Positions 1 through 11,017 of a DNA stretch of 64,000 bases are shown here, piece after piece (the first letter of the stretch is position 1; every line of letters starts with the position of its first letter). This stretch comes from Aquarana catesbeiana. Its lineage: Eukaryota > Chordata > Amphibia > Anura > Ranidae. Where the stretch lies: positions 193,127,437 to 193,191,436 of the forward strand of contig NC_133336.1 of assembly GCF_042186555.1 (NCBI RefSeq), read 5' to 3'. Made by a program: the position numbers and the translations under genes. The notes beneath the pieces were generated by a model. That model was not told the DNA's origin, searched no databases, and saw nothing but the letters and a program-made list of their open reading frames with translations.

Positions 1-177
1 GTAAATTTGTTGATAAAAAGGAGAAATATATTTTGGAGTAGAATCTTTGGTGAAGTGTGTTTCTTGGAGGCATACTATGTGAGCCTTCTTGTTATGGAAA
101 GTACGGAAGGCTTTGGTCCTTTTTTGAGGGACATTTATTCCCTGAACATTCAGGGAAAGTATATTCAGTGGTGCCAT
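1..177 (-). CDS. L1 LINE ORF2, N-terminal end (runs off the window)
   Basis: Reading the minus strand from an ATG at 177 gives 59 codons open to the left edge. The product begins MAPLNILSLNVQG and contains VCLQETHF near residue 41. These match the first two motifs of the L1 apurinic/apyrimidinic-like endonuclease: the Asn of the LNVQG block and the catalytic Glu of LQETH. The rest of the endonuclease, the reverse transcriptase and the 3' end lie outside the window. ORF2 nicks the target and reverse-transcribes the element RNA. It lies downstream of ORF1 (1124-2191) on the same strand, so both belong to one element. The visible part has no stop or frameshift. Whether the element is active cannot be judged from here. 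Confidence 0.85.
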   Translation of the reverse strand, partial: MAPLNILSLNVQGINVPQKRTKAFRTFHNKKAHIVCLQETHFTKDSTPKYISPFYQQIY

Positions 178-1123
178 GGCAATAGATCAAATAGTTTTGA
201 CTTACTTTTTGTTATGCAGAGCTGACTGCGCAGATCAACCTGTGTGGACTGAAGAGATGAATAGATAGAAAAGAAACCAGTGAATTCTGGAGTAAAGAGT
301 AAACAAAAAACATATGAGATTAGAAGATACATTGTATAAATTATTTTTTGCAAGTAATCACAATTTACCCGTGAAAGAGAATAAATATCTCTCTCAGGGG
401 AATAAGTGCCTTCGTCACACTCCCACATAATATGGTTGGGAGAATGAGGAGGGCTAATGGGGGTACACGGATCTTCCGCTTACAGGAGAGAAGTGCTATG
501 TCAAAAGACATCAAAATGATGTTTCATTAATTGGAGTGCAGAATATAGTTTTTGTTGAAATTATTTATTCCAGGGTGGTTTTATATGGTTAGTCTTGCCC
601 TAGGCTAAATAATTCAGTTAGAAAGGTACTGTTAATAACTTTGGTATTGATGAAGATAGTTTGAATTATTTTGGGATTTTAACCCTTTTAGAGTAAACAA
701 TTACATATTTTATTCATATGTAACTGTTTAGATATATTAACTCATAAAATAGAGGTTGTATTGCTTCAGATTAGAATAAACAAAAACATAATTCTAGGAA
801 CTAGTTAGGTAATAATATATTTGTTTTAAGAAAAGAAAGAAAAAGCTTCCATTACTTCTGGATTATTGAATATATTTGTCCTAAAAAGTAATAAATCTAT
901 TGTTATTACTTGATAATATATAACTGAACAAGAATTTCCTTATTTCACTTATATATTCTAAGGCTATATGAATCAGAAGTAATAAGAAATATAACTGGAA
1001 TGTAACATGATACCACACAGTGTGTGACTATCAGAATGCAGTTACATTCAGTTATAAATATAGTTTTTTTATAGAGAACCATCTCTTAGTATAATAAATG
1101 AAGAGATATCAGGAATTAGGATG
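178..1123 (-). other. L1 inter-ORF region, AT-rich, non-coding
   Basis: About 950 bases separate ORF1 and ORF2 of the same L1. I see no credible open frame. An imperfect inverted repeat lies at about 991-1054: arms AACTGGAATGTAAC and GTTACATTCAGTT around a CACACAGTGTGTG palindrome. The spacer is long for an L1, so an unrecognised AT-rich insertion is possible. Confidence 0.6.
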
Positions 1124-2191
1124 TCAGTCCATTGAATCTTCTTGGTCCATGGATGATGTGGCATAACGGCCTCTTTTGTGAGAATGATGATTCCCATTTT
1201 GTTCTGAAATTTTCTGGGTGCTGCCTGAAGGTGAAGATGATGCCATTCTTCTGTGTGTGGGAGTGTTGCTGCTTGTGGGTTCTGTCAGATTTAATTTTAA
1301 AAGGGTTTGTTGTAGTTCATCTGCTGATCTGCTTCTGTAAATTGTACCTTGGTAGTTAAATCTGACTGAAAAGGGGAAGCCCCATTGATACATAATGTTG
1401 TGGCGTTGCAGTTCCATTAGTTGGGGTTTCATGGATCGTCTTTTAGTAATAGTAAGTTGGGATAGGTCAGCAAAAATTTGATAATTGTGTCCTTGAAAAT
1501 TAAGTTCCTTTTTTTCTCTTGCAGCAATTAGTATTTGTTCTTTCATTCTGTAATAATGAAATTTTGTGATTATATCACGTGGGGGTCCATCTTTCTTTTT
1601 GGCTGTGAGGGCTCTGTGTACTCTGTCCAGTTCTAAACGTTCAATAGGGATATCTGGCTTTAGTTCTTGTAATAGAGCAGTAATAGTAGATTGCAGGTCT
1701 GTCACAGTTTCAGGTATTCCCCTTATGCGTAAGTTTGAACGTCTGGCTCTATTTTCGTAATCTTCGAGCTTAGTTTGAAGTATTAAATTCTCTTTTTTTA
1801 ATTGTTCCAATTCTGTTATATTTTCTTGGGTTGTAATTTCAATTTCATTCATTTTTATTTCTAAGGCTGCGGTGCGGTTTCCCAGCTCTCTTATTTCTTT
1901 GGTTAGGCTTTTTGTTATTTGGTCTGAGGTTTGTTTTAAAGCCTTATGAAGCATCTTTTCAAATTGTAATAATATTACTGGGGATACTGAGGAGGCTTGT
2001 GGAGAAGTTTGTGAGAGGATTTGTTCTGTATCTGACTCAAATGGAGAGTCTTGCTGTGACATTTTCTGTCTGTGAGAGCGCCCTGATGCTGTATCTTGTG
2101 AGGTGACTGGAGCTGCTTCAGCTGCAGTGAGTGCCTGTGAGCTCTTTGTGAGGTGATTTTTATTTCTGCCACGGTTTCCTCCCAGTACCAT
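1124..2191 (-). CDS. L1 LINE ORF1 protein (RNA-binding chaperone)
   Basis: The frame is open from 2314 to 1124. I prefer the Met at 2191, because the protein then begins MVLGGNRGRNKNH, a short basic start usual for L1 ORF1p, and has 355 residues, the family's normal size. In order: a Ser/Gln/Thr-rich N-terminus; a long coiled coil (about residues 75-147, heptads rich in L, I, E and K) that trimerises the protein; an RRM starting near residue 148 at RRSNLRIRGIPE; and a basic C-terminal domain with DLSQLTITKRRS. It binds L1 RNA and acts as a nucleic-acid chaperone in the L1 ribonucleoprotein. The frame is intact, which suggests a fairly young insertion. Alternative starts are at 2314 and at the Met of MSQQDSPF. 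Confidence 0.9.
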   Translation of the reverse strand: MVLGGNRGRNKNHLTKSSQALTAAEAAPVTSQDTASGRSHRQKMSQQDSPFESDTEQILSQTSPQASSVSPVILLQFEKMLHKALKQTSDQITKSLTKEIRELGNRTAALEIKMNEIEITTQENITELEQLKKENLILQTKLEDYENRARRSNLRIRGIPETVTDLQSTITALLQELKPDIPIERLELDRVHRALTAKKKDGPPRDIITKFHYYRMKEQILIAAREKKELNFQGHNYQIFADLSQLTITKRRSMKPQLMELQRHNIMYQWGFPFSVRFNYQGTIYRSRSADELQQTLLKLNLTEPTSSNTPTHRRMASSSPSGSTQKISEQNGNHHSHKRGRYATSSMDQEDSMD

Positions 2192-2348
2192 ATTTCCTGC
2201 CCAAACTTTCACAGTTTGTTCCCTGGGGCAAAAAGGTTCAAATGGATACCTTTTGAGCCTGCAGGCTTCGCTTTGTCCTTCTCTTCTCTCCTCAGCGGTG
2301 TGGAGCTCTAACAATGCATGTCTGCTCTGCTAGGCTCCGCCTCCTGCC
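2192..2348 (-). other. L1 5' leader, ending at the tandem array
   Basis: This is the sequence between the ORF1 start and the abrupt switch to the 2.63-kb repeat unit at 2349. It is the 5' end or a truncated 5' UTR of the L1. No promoter motif stands out. Confidence 0.5.
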
Positions 2349-2739
2349 GATTACCTCCATTTTCAACCATGTAATTTTGCACCTCTTGGTCCCAACAGCA
2401 CAATGTATAGGAACTCGCATTCCCTTGTAACTCAAATTATGTAGACCCTTTGGGGAACACCATCTCACAGGAAAGACAGTTCACAGTTTCTTTCGAATTA
2501 AGATTTACCATGTTATGTTGTACTAGCAATTCTATTAACTATATTGTGGCAGTGGCTTTGTGCAGATTATACATTCCCTGGCCAACTGATGATCCTCTGT
2601 ATTTTAGAAGTTTCAACCACGGCCTTGTAATAACCCGTTATGGATTTTTTCCCCCTCCTCCCGCTCCTGTTTTCCCAGGCTGAGATACCCCAAGGTTATC
2701 GCCTTTGGCCGGTTGTGTCCCCTTTTTTGAGGGGGTGGG

Positions 2740-3135
2740 GCCGTGTCACACACGCCTTCCTGGCAGGGTGGGGAGACGCAAAGGCCCGGCGTCTCCCCAA
2801 GCGCCCACCAGGTGGCGGCACCTGTATTGGGCGCTATCTCCTTCCCTGCCAGCGGCATTCCGGATCCCTTCCGGGTGCCGTGCTCGCGCGCGTGCGACCT
2901 GCAGCGCGTGCGCGTGATGTCACGGCGCCTGCGCACTTGCGGCGGAGGCGATGGTGGACCCAGGAGGACTACTCCTCCGGAACGCCGGGGGGACCACACA
3001 GCGAGCGCCGCCGATGCGGCGCTCTTTTTCCCCCATTGGAGGACCGGACATGGGAGGGGTTAATTGCCTGCACCTGCAACATTTTTGCCCAATCAGTATC
3101 CTTATAAAATACCTAGGCTACAAGGGGGCTTAGTG
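2740..3135 (+). promoter_or_regulatory. Promoter-like CpG block with CCAAT and TATA boxes (unit 1)
   Basis: A GC- and CpG-rich stretch contains TGCGCGTGATGTCACGG (ATF/CRE-like) and CCTGCGCACTTGCGG (NRF1-like). It is followed by CCAATCA at 3089-3095 and TATAAAAT at 3103-3110, so a start near 3130-3140 would be expected. CTG|GTAAGA at 3189 is a good 5' splice site about 55 bases later. The spacing is that of an RNA polymerase II promoter. Transcription itself is inferred. Confidence 0.6.
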
Positions 3136-4391
3136 GGACTCATTGGTCCCTTCCTACGCCCCCGTGTTGTAGCCTCACACATTAACTGGTAAGAACTTAT
3201 GTACTTCCTTACTGCTTCTTCTTTCATACTATAACTTCTATTTGTCTTATCTGTATTAATTAATAATCAATCTTTTCTCATATACTTCAAACTTTTCAGA
3301 ACTCTGTTCAAGTTGTCTTGATCAATTATGCCCTACACGTAAGGCCATTTTTTTCACGCATACATTTATCCACTTATTCATTTTCCTACACATGCTCACT
3401 CCCCTTTCACTCATATCTTTCCCACTTTTTGTTACTCATTTTCTTGGTCGTTTGTTTGGCTTTGCTCTGCACTCACCCCAGCACTTTACCACTTATGTCT
3501 CCCTATCACTTCACTTGCTTTTCCCCCCTCTTTTTCTCTCCCTTTTTTTCTCTTCCCCTTTCCTGTTCCCATTCCACTCCCCACTCCCCCCCCTCCCGGC
3601 CGGCGGGCCGGGCCTTCCCCACACCTCATGATCCCCTGGCTTCTCACCATTCACTCACACATCACGATCCTCACGATTCCTCAGGTCTCTATATTTGTGT
3701 TTGTTGGGCACTGGCCCATTCATACATGCATGCAATTCTGCCACTTTTCATGTCTTCGCTTTCCATCACCCTTGTTGCACCCTCTGGGTTTCTCTTTCTT
3801 TCTTTTTCTCTTCTATTCACACTTCATACCTCACGGTCTTTCCTCCTCCCCCCCCCTCTCTTTTCCCTGTTTTCCCTCCCTCCCTACCTTTTTCCCATAT
3901 CACTTTGTTTTCCTGTTCTTTGCATGCTGTATCCATGGACCCACTCCCAACCTGCACCTGTCAATATCTTTAATAAATTATGGCATAAAATTATGGTAAT
4001 ATGATATTTCCCCTCATTGCCCGAGGGGTGAAAATCTCTTGACCTAAAAGTCTTATTTATATTTAGTACTTTATTACCCTTTGCAGGTGCAGCGCATGCC
4101 CCTCCTCCCCTCCACGATTTGGGGGTTATTCATTGTGTGATCCCTCGTAAGGTATGTGTGCGCGATTTCCGCTCTCTTGGGGGACCGACCCATCGCCTGG
4201 GAAATTGGAGACACATGAGAGGGCAACTTCCTCACACTTTGGCCGTCTACAACCATTCAAGAGCAATTCTGATTGGTAACATTATAACATATGGACTCGC
4301 TCATGCAGATATAGATATATTGTTTGGTTCTGCTTTGTTTTTGAAAGATTTTTTGATGTATGTTTACATCCCTACAGTTGTCAAACCACCT

Positions 4392-4433
4392 ATCCTCTGA
4401 AGATGACCCATTGGGGTCGAAACGCGTCAGGAT
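4392..4433 (+). ncRNA. Type I hammerhead-ribozyme motif (unit 1)
   Basis: In order: ATCCT (stem I, 4392-4396); core CTGAAGA (4397-4403, fits CUGANGA); one extra T; stem II GACCC-ATTG-GGGTC (4405-4418); core GAAA (4419-4422); CGCG as a minimal stem III; then the GTC triplet with predicted cleavage after 4428; then AGGAT (4429-4433), an exact complement of ATCCT. ACGCGT is self-complementary, so stem III could form between two molecules, as known for dimeric minimal hammerheads. The single T between the core and stem II departs from the consensus. Penelope-like elements and retrozymes carry minimal type I hammerheads. Activity is untested. Confidence 0.65.
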
Positions 4434-5364
4434 CTCACGACTTAACAATTTATGCTGTTCTACTTTTTGTTGCCCATGGTTGACTGTACTGTACATTGCT
4501 TCCCTACTTATGTTACATTCTAGTTCATGTCCTGACTTGTATATGTCAGAATGCACTAAGTAAAATTCGTTTTATATCAACAAAATCTCTTGTCTATCTA
4601 CTGCATTTGGAATTGAATTACACCACATTATTGGCTGCAGTAAAGCCCCGTTAGGGGGTTTCCCGTTTTCCATATATATATTTTGGGGTGCGCAGCCTCC
4701 TGTGTCTGTGCTCTTTTGAGTGTCCCCTTTTTCTGTTGTTGTACTTACTGGGTGGTTAAACACCCCTCCCCCGCTGTTTTCGACACTCGAGTCACGACAC
4801 GAACTATGAACTGTCTCCTGTTGTTTACAACTTTGGTATGGTTTTTCCCCTGTTGAATCTACTTTATTGTATTGAGACTGTGATTTTTGTTCTACCCAGG
4901 ATGAGTGAACCTATAGGTGCAAATTGGGCCAATGTGATGTTTTAATATGAACATACAATTTTATTTCACTTATGATTACCTCCATTTTCAACCATGTAAT
5001 TTTGCACCTCTTGGTCCCAACAGCACAATGTATAGGAACTCGCATTCCCTTGTAACTCAAATTATGTAGACCCTTTGGGGAACACCATCTCACAGGAAAG
5101 ACAGTTCACAGTTTCTTTCGAATTAAGATTTACCATGTTATGTTGTACTAGCAATTCTATTAACTATATTGTGGCAGTGGCTTTGTGCAGATTATACATT
5201 CCCTGGCCAACTGATGATCCTCTGTATTTTAGAAGTTTCAACCACGGCCTTGTAATAACCCGTTATGGATTTTTTCCCCCTCCTCCCGCTCCTGTTTTCC
5301 CAGGCTGAGATACCCCAAGGTTATCGCCTTTGGCCGGTCGTGTCCCCTTTTTTGAGGGGGTGGG

Positions 5365-5760
5365 GCCGTGTCACACATGCCTTCCTGGCAGGGTGGGGAG
5401 ACGCAAAGGCCCGGCGTCTCCCCAAGCGCCCACCAGGTGGCGGCACCTGTATTGGGCGCTATCTCCTTCCCTGCCAGCGGCATTCCGGATCCCTTCCGGG
5501 TGCCGTGCTCGCGCGCGTGCGACCTGCAGCGCGTGCGCGTGATGTCACGGCGCCTGCGCACTTGCGGCGGAGGCGATGGTGGACCCAGGAGGACTACTCC
5601 TCCGGAACGCCGGGGGGACCACACAGCGAGCGCCGCCGATGCGGCGCTCTTTTTCCCCCATTGGAGGACCGGACATGGGAGGGGTTAATTGCCTGCACCT
5701 GCAACATTTTTGCCCAATCAGTATCCTTATAAAATACCTAGGCTACAAGGGGGCTTAGTG
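5365..5760 (+). promoter_or_regulatory. Promoter-like CpG block (unit 2)
   Basis: Same block as in unit 1, with TATAAAA at 5728-5734 and the CCAAT box about 14 bases upstream. Confidence 0.6.
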
Positions 5761-7022
5761 GGACTCATTGGTCCCTTCCTACGCCCCCGTGTTGTAGCCT
5801 CACACATTAACTGGTAAGAACTTATGTACTTCCTTACTGCTTCTTCTTTCATACTATAACTTCTATTTGTCTTATCTGTATTAATTAATAATCAATCTTT
5901 TCTCATATACTTCAAACTTTTCAGAACTCTGTTCAAGTTGTCTTGATCAATTATGCCCTACACGTAAGGCCATTTTTTTCACGCATACATTTATCCACTT
6001 ATTCATTTTCCTACACATGCTCACTCCCCTTTCACTCATATCTTTCCCACTTTTTGTTACTCATTTTCTTGGTCGTTTGTTTGGCTTTGCTCTGCACTCA
6101 CCCCAGCACTTTACCACTTATGTCTCCCTATCACTTCACTTGCTTTTCCCCCCTCTTTTTCTCTCCCTTTTTTTCTCTTCCCCTTTCCTGTTCCCATTCC
6201 ACTCCCCACTCCCCCCCCTCCCGGCCGGCGGGCCGGGCCTTCCCCACACCTCATGATCCCCTGGCTTCTCACCATTCACTCACACATCACGATCCTCACG
6301 ATTCCTCAGGTCTCTATATTTGTGTTTGTTGGGCACTGGCCCATTCATACATGCATGCAATTCTGCCACTTTTCATGTCTTCGCTTTCCATCACCCTTGT
6401 TGCACCCTCTGGGTTTCTCTTTCTTTCTTTTTCTCTTCTATTCACACTTCATACCTCACGGTCTTTCCTCCTCCCCCCCCCCCCCCCTCTCTTTTCCCTG
6501 TTTTCCCTCCCTCCCTACCTTTTTCCCATATCACTTTGTTTTCCTGTTCTTTGCATGCTGTATCCATGGACCCACTCCCAACCTGCACCTGTCAATATCT
6601 TTAATAAATTATGGCATAAAATTATGGTAATATGATATTTCCCCTCATTGCCCGAGGGGTGAAAATCTCTTGACCTAAAAGTCTTATTTATATTTAGTAC
6701 TTTATTACCCTTTGCAGGTGCAGCGCATGCCCCTCCTCCCCTCCACGATTTGGGGGTTATTCATTGTGTGATCCCTCGTAAGGTATGTGTGCGCGATTTC
6801 CGCTCTCTTGGGGGACCGACCCATCGCCTGGGAAATTGGAGACACATGAGAGGGCAACTTCCTCACACTTTGGCCGTCTACAACCATTCAAGAGCAATTC
6901 TGATTGGTAACATTATAACATATGGACTCGCTCATGCAGATATAGATATATTGTTTGGTTCTGCTTTGTTTTTGAAAGATTTTTTGATGTATGTTTACAT
7001 CCCTACAGTTGTCAAACCACCT

Positions 7023-7064
7023 ATCCTCTGAAGATGACCCATTGGGGTCGAAACGCGTCAGGAT
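7023..7064 (+). ncRNA. Type I hammerhead-ribozyme motif (unit 2)
   Basis: Identical in sequence and pairing to the motif in unit 1, with predicted cleavage after 7059. Confidence 0.65.
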
Positions 7065-7995
7065 CTCACGACTTAACAATTTATGCTGTTCTACTTTTTG
7101 TTGCCCATGGTTGACTGTACTGTACATTGCTTCCCTACTTATGTTACATTCTAGTTCATGTCCTGACTTGTATATGTCAGAATGCACTAAGTAAAATTCG
7201 TTTTATATCAACAAAATCTCTTGTCTATCTACTGCATTTGGAATTGAATTACACCACATTATTGGCTGCAGTAAAGCCCCGTTAGGGGGTTTCCCGTTTT
7301 CCATATATATATTTTGGGGTGCGCAGCCTCCTGTGTCTGTGCTCTTTTGAGTGTCCCCTTTTTCTGTTGTTGTACTTACTGGGTGGTTAAACACCCCTCC
7401 CCCGCTGTTTTCGACACTCGAGTCACGACACGAACTATGAACTGTCTCCTGTTGTTTACAACTTTGGTATGGTTTTTCCCCTGTTGAATCTACTTTATTG
7501 TATTGAGACTGTGATTTTTGTTCTACCCAGGATGAGTGAACCTATAGGTGCAAATTGGGCCAATGTGATGTTTTAATATGAACATACAATTTTATTTCAC
7601 TTATGATTACCTCCATTTTCAACCATGTAATTTTGCACCTCTTGGTCCCAACAGCACAATGTATAGGAACTCGCATTCCCTTGTAACTCAAATTATGTAG
7701 ACCCTTTGGGGAACACCATCTCACAGGAAAGACAGTTCACAGTTTCTTTCGAATTAAGATTTACCATGTTATGTTGTACTAGCAATTCTATTAACTATAT
7801 TGTGGCAGTGGCTTTGTGCAGATTATACATTCCCTGGCCAACTGATGATCCTCTGTATTTTAGAAGTTTCAACCACGGCCTTGTAATAACCCGTTATGGA
7901 TTTTTTCCCCCTCCTCCCGCTCCTGTTTTCCCAGGCTGAGATACCCCAAGGTTATCGCCTTTGGCCGGTCGTGTCCCCTTTTTTGAGGGGGTGGG

Positions 7996-8391
7996 GCCGT
8001 GTCACACATGCCTTCCTGGCAGGGTGGGGAGACGCAAAGGCCCGGCGTCTCCCCAAGCGCCCACCAGGTGGCGGCACCTGTATTGGGCGCTATCTCCTTC
8101 CCTGCCAGCGGCATTCCGGATCCCTTCCGGGTGCCGTGCTCGCGCGCGTGCGACCTGCAGCGCGTGCGCGTGATGTCACGGCGCCTGCGCACTTGCGGCG
8201 GAGGCGATGGTGGACCCAGGAGGACTACTCCTCCGGAACGCCGGGGGGACCACACAGCGAGCGCCGCCGATGCGGCGCTCTTTTTCCCCCATTGGAGGAC
8301 CGGACATGGGAGGGGTTAATTGCCTGCACCTGCAACATTTTTGCCCAATCAGTATCCTTATAAAATACCTAGGCTACAAGGGGGCTTAGTG
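7996..8391 (+). promoter_or_regulatory. Promoter-like CpG block (unit 3)
   Basis: Same block as in unit 1, with TATAAAA at about 8359-8365. Confidence 0.6.
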
Positions 8392-9648
8392 GGACTCATT
8401 GGTCCCTTCCTACGCCCCCGTGTTGTAGCCTCACACATTAACTGGTAAGAACTTATGTACTTCCTTACTGCTTCTTCTTTCATACTATAACTTCTATTTG
8501 TCTTATCTGTATTAATTAATAATCAATCTTTTCTCATATACTTCAAACTTTTCAGAACTCTGTTCAAGTTGTCTTGATCAATTATGCCCTACACGTAAGG
8601 CCATTTTTTTCACGCATACATTTATCCACTTATTCATTTTCCTACACATGCTCACTCCCCTTTCACTCATATCTTTCCCACTTTTTGTTACTCATTTTCT
8701 TGGTCGTTTGTTTGGCTTTGCTCTGCACTCACCCCAGCACTTTACCACTTATGTCTCCCTATCACTTCACTTGCTTTTCCCCCCTCTTTTTCTCTCCCTT
8801 TTTTTCTCTTCCCCTTTCCTGTTCCCATTCCACTCCCCACTCCCCCCCCTCCCGGCCGGCGGGCCGGGCCTTCCCCACACCTCATGATCCCCTGGCTTCT
8901 CACCATTCACTCACACATCACGATCCTCACGATTCCTCAGGTCTCTATATTTGTGTTTGTTGGGCACTGGCCCATTCATACATGCATGCAATTCTGCCAC
9001 TTTTCATGTCTTCGCTTTCCATCACCCTTGTTGCACCCTCTGGGTTTCTCTTTCTTTCTTTTTCTCTTCTATTCACACTTCATACCTCACGGTCTTTCCT
9101 CCTCCCCCCCCCCTCTCTTTTCCCTGTTTTCCCTCCCTCCCTACCTTTTTCCCATATCACTTTGTTTTCCTGTTCTTTGCATGCTGTATCCATGGACCCA
9201 CTCCCAACCTGCACCTGTCAATATCTTTAATAAATTATGGCATAAAGTTATGGTAATATGATATTTCCCCTCATTGCCCGAGGGGTGAAAATCTCTTGAC
9301 CTAAAAGTCTTATTTATATTTAGTACTTTATTACCCTTTGCAGGTGCAGCACATGCCCCTCCTCCCCTCCACGATTTGGGGGTTATTCATTGTGTGATCC
9401 CTCGTAAGGTATGTGTGCGCGATTTCCGCTCTCTTGGGGGACCGACCCATCGCCTGGGAAATTGGAGACACATGAGAGGGCAACTTCCTCACACTTTGGC
9501 CGTCTACAACCATTCAAGAGCAATTCTGATTGGTAACATTATAACATATGGACTCGCTCATGCAGATATAGATATATTGTTTGGTTCTGCTTTGTTTTTG
9601 AAAGATTTTTTGATGTATGTTTACATCCCTACAGTTGTCAAACCACCT

Positions 9649-9690
9649 ATCCTCTGAAGATGACCCATTGGGGTCGAAACGCGTCAGGAT
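9649..9690 (+). ncRNA. Type I hammerhead-ribozyme motif (unit 3)
   Basis: Identical to the unit 1 motif, with predicted cleavage after 9685. A self-cleaved array transcript would yield a monomer of 2626 nt between this site and the unit 2 site. Confidence 0.65.
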
Positions 9691-10621
9691 CTCACGACTT
9701 AACAATTTATGCTGTTCTACTTTTTGTTGCCCATGGTTGACTGTACTGTACATTGCTTCCCTACTTATGTTACATTCTAGTTCATGTCCTGACTTGTATA
9801 TGTCAGAATGCACTAAGTAAAATTCGTTTTATATCAACAAAATCTCTTGTCTATCTACTGCATTTGGAATTGAATTACACCACATTATTGGCTGCAGTAA
9901 AGCCCCGTTAGGGGGTTTCCCGTTTTCCATATATATATTTTGGGGTGCGCAGCCTCCTGTGTCTGTGCTCTTTTGAGTGTCCCCTTTTTCTGTTGTTGTA
10001 CTTACTGGGTGGTTAAACACCCCTCCCTCGCTGTTTTCGACACTCGAGTCACGACACGAACTATGAACTGTCTCCTGTTGTTTACAACTTTGGTATGGTT
10101 TTTCCCCTGTTGAATCTACTTTATTGTATTGAGACTGTGATTTTTGTTCTACCCAGGATGAGTGAACCTATAGGTGCAAATTGGGCCAATGTGATGTTTT
10201 AATATGAACATACAATTTTATTTCACTTATGATTACCTCCATTTTCAACCATGTAATTTTGCACCTCTTGGTCCCAACAGCACAATGTATAGGAACTCGC
10301 ATTCCCTTGTAACTCAAATTATGTAGACCCTTTGGGGAACACCATCTCACAGGAAAGACAGTTCACAGTTTCTTTCGAATTAAGATTTACCATGTTATGT
10401 TGTACTAGCAATTCTATTAACTATATTGTGGCAGTGGCTTTGTGCAGATTATACATTCCCTGGCCAACTGATGATCCTCTGTATTTTAGAAGTTTCAACC
10501 ACGGCCTTGTAATAACCCGTTATGGATTTTTTCCCCCTCCTCCCGCTCCTGTTTTCCCAGGCTGAGATACCCCAAGGTTATCGCCTTTGGCCGGTCGTGT
10601 CCCCTTTTTTGAGGGGGTGGG

Positions 10622-11017
10622 GCCGTGTCACACATGCCTTCCTGGCAGGGTGGGGAGACGCAAAGGCCCGGCGTCTCCCCAAGCGCCCACCAGGTGGCGG
10701 CACCTGTATTGGGCGCTATCTCCTTCCCTGCCAGCGGCATTCCGGATCCCTTCCGGGTGCCGTGCTCGCGCGCGTGCGACCTGCAGCGCGTGCGCGTGAT
10801 GTCACGGCGCCTGCGCACTTGCGGCGGAGGCGATGGTGGACCCAGGAGGACTACTCCTCCGGAACGCCGGGGGGACCACACAGCGAGCGCCGCCGATGCG
10901 GCGCTCTTTTTCCCCCATTGGAGGACCGGACATGGGAGGGGTTAATTGCCTGCACCTGCAACATTTTTGCCCAATCAGTATCCTTATAAAATACCTAGGC
11001 TACAAGGGGGCTTAGTG
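10622..11017 (+). promoter_or_regulatory. Promoter-like CpG block (unit 4)
   Basis: Same block as in unit 1, with TATAAAA at about 10985-10991. Confidence 0.6.

Larger units (their letters stand above)
2349..4973 (+). repeat. 2.63-kb tandem unit, copy 1
   Basis: First of four head-to-tail copies. The unit boundary is set at GATTACCTCC, where the left flank switches from L1 to the unit. Internal layout: leader; CpG-rich promoter block (about 2740-3110); possible donor at 3189; pyrimidine-rich stretch with poly-C tracts (3540-3900); AATAAA near 3969; possible acceptor ending 4086; hammerhead-like motif (4392-4433); possible acceptor ending 4899 followed by a 14-codon frame from ATG 4901. Long frames in the C/T-rich stretch are composition artefacts. 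No reverse transcriptase or transposase is encoded. It differs from copies 2-4 by a few bases, for example near 2711 and 2751. Confidence 0.95.
4974..7604 (+). repeat. 2.63-kb tandem unit, copy 2
   Basis: Near-identical to copy 1. It is 2631 bp instead of 2625 bp, mainly because the poly-C run at about 6473-6487 is six bases longer. Promoter block, splice-like sites and hammerhead-like motif are all kept. Confidence 0.95.
7605..10230 (+). repeat. 2.63-kb tandem unit, copy 3
   Basis: 2626 bp and near-identical to its neighbours. Small differences include GCAGCACATG at about 9346 (GCAGCGCATG elsewhere), AAAGTTATGG near 9245 and CCCTCGCTG near 10026. Confidence 0.95.

Noticed and set aside
2613..3107. 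Overlapping frames of 128, 155 and 106 codons in the GC-rich block of each unit
   Set aside because: Several overlapping frames on both strands are expected from high GC content. The block fits a promoter better.
3318..4004. 228-codon frame repeated in every 2.63-kb unit
   Set aside because: It is a pyrimidine-rich stretch without stops. Poly-C length changes shift its frame between units, so it is not under coding constraint.
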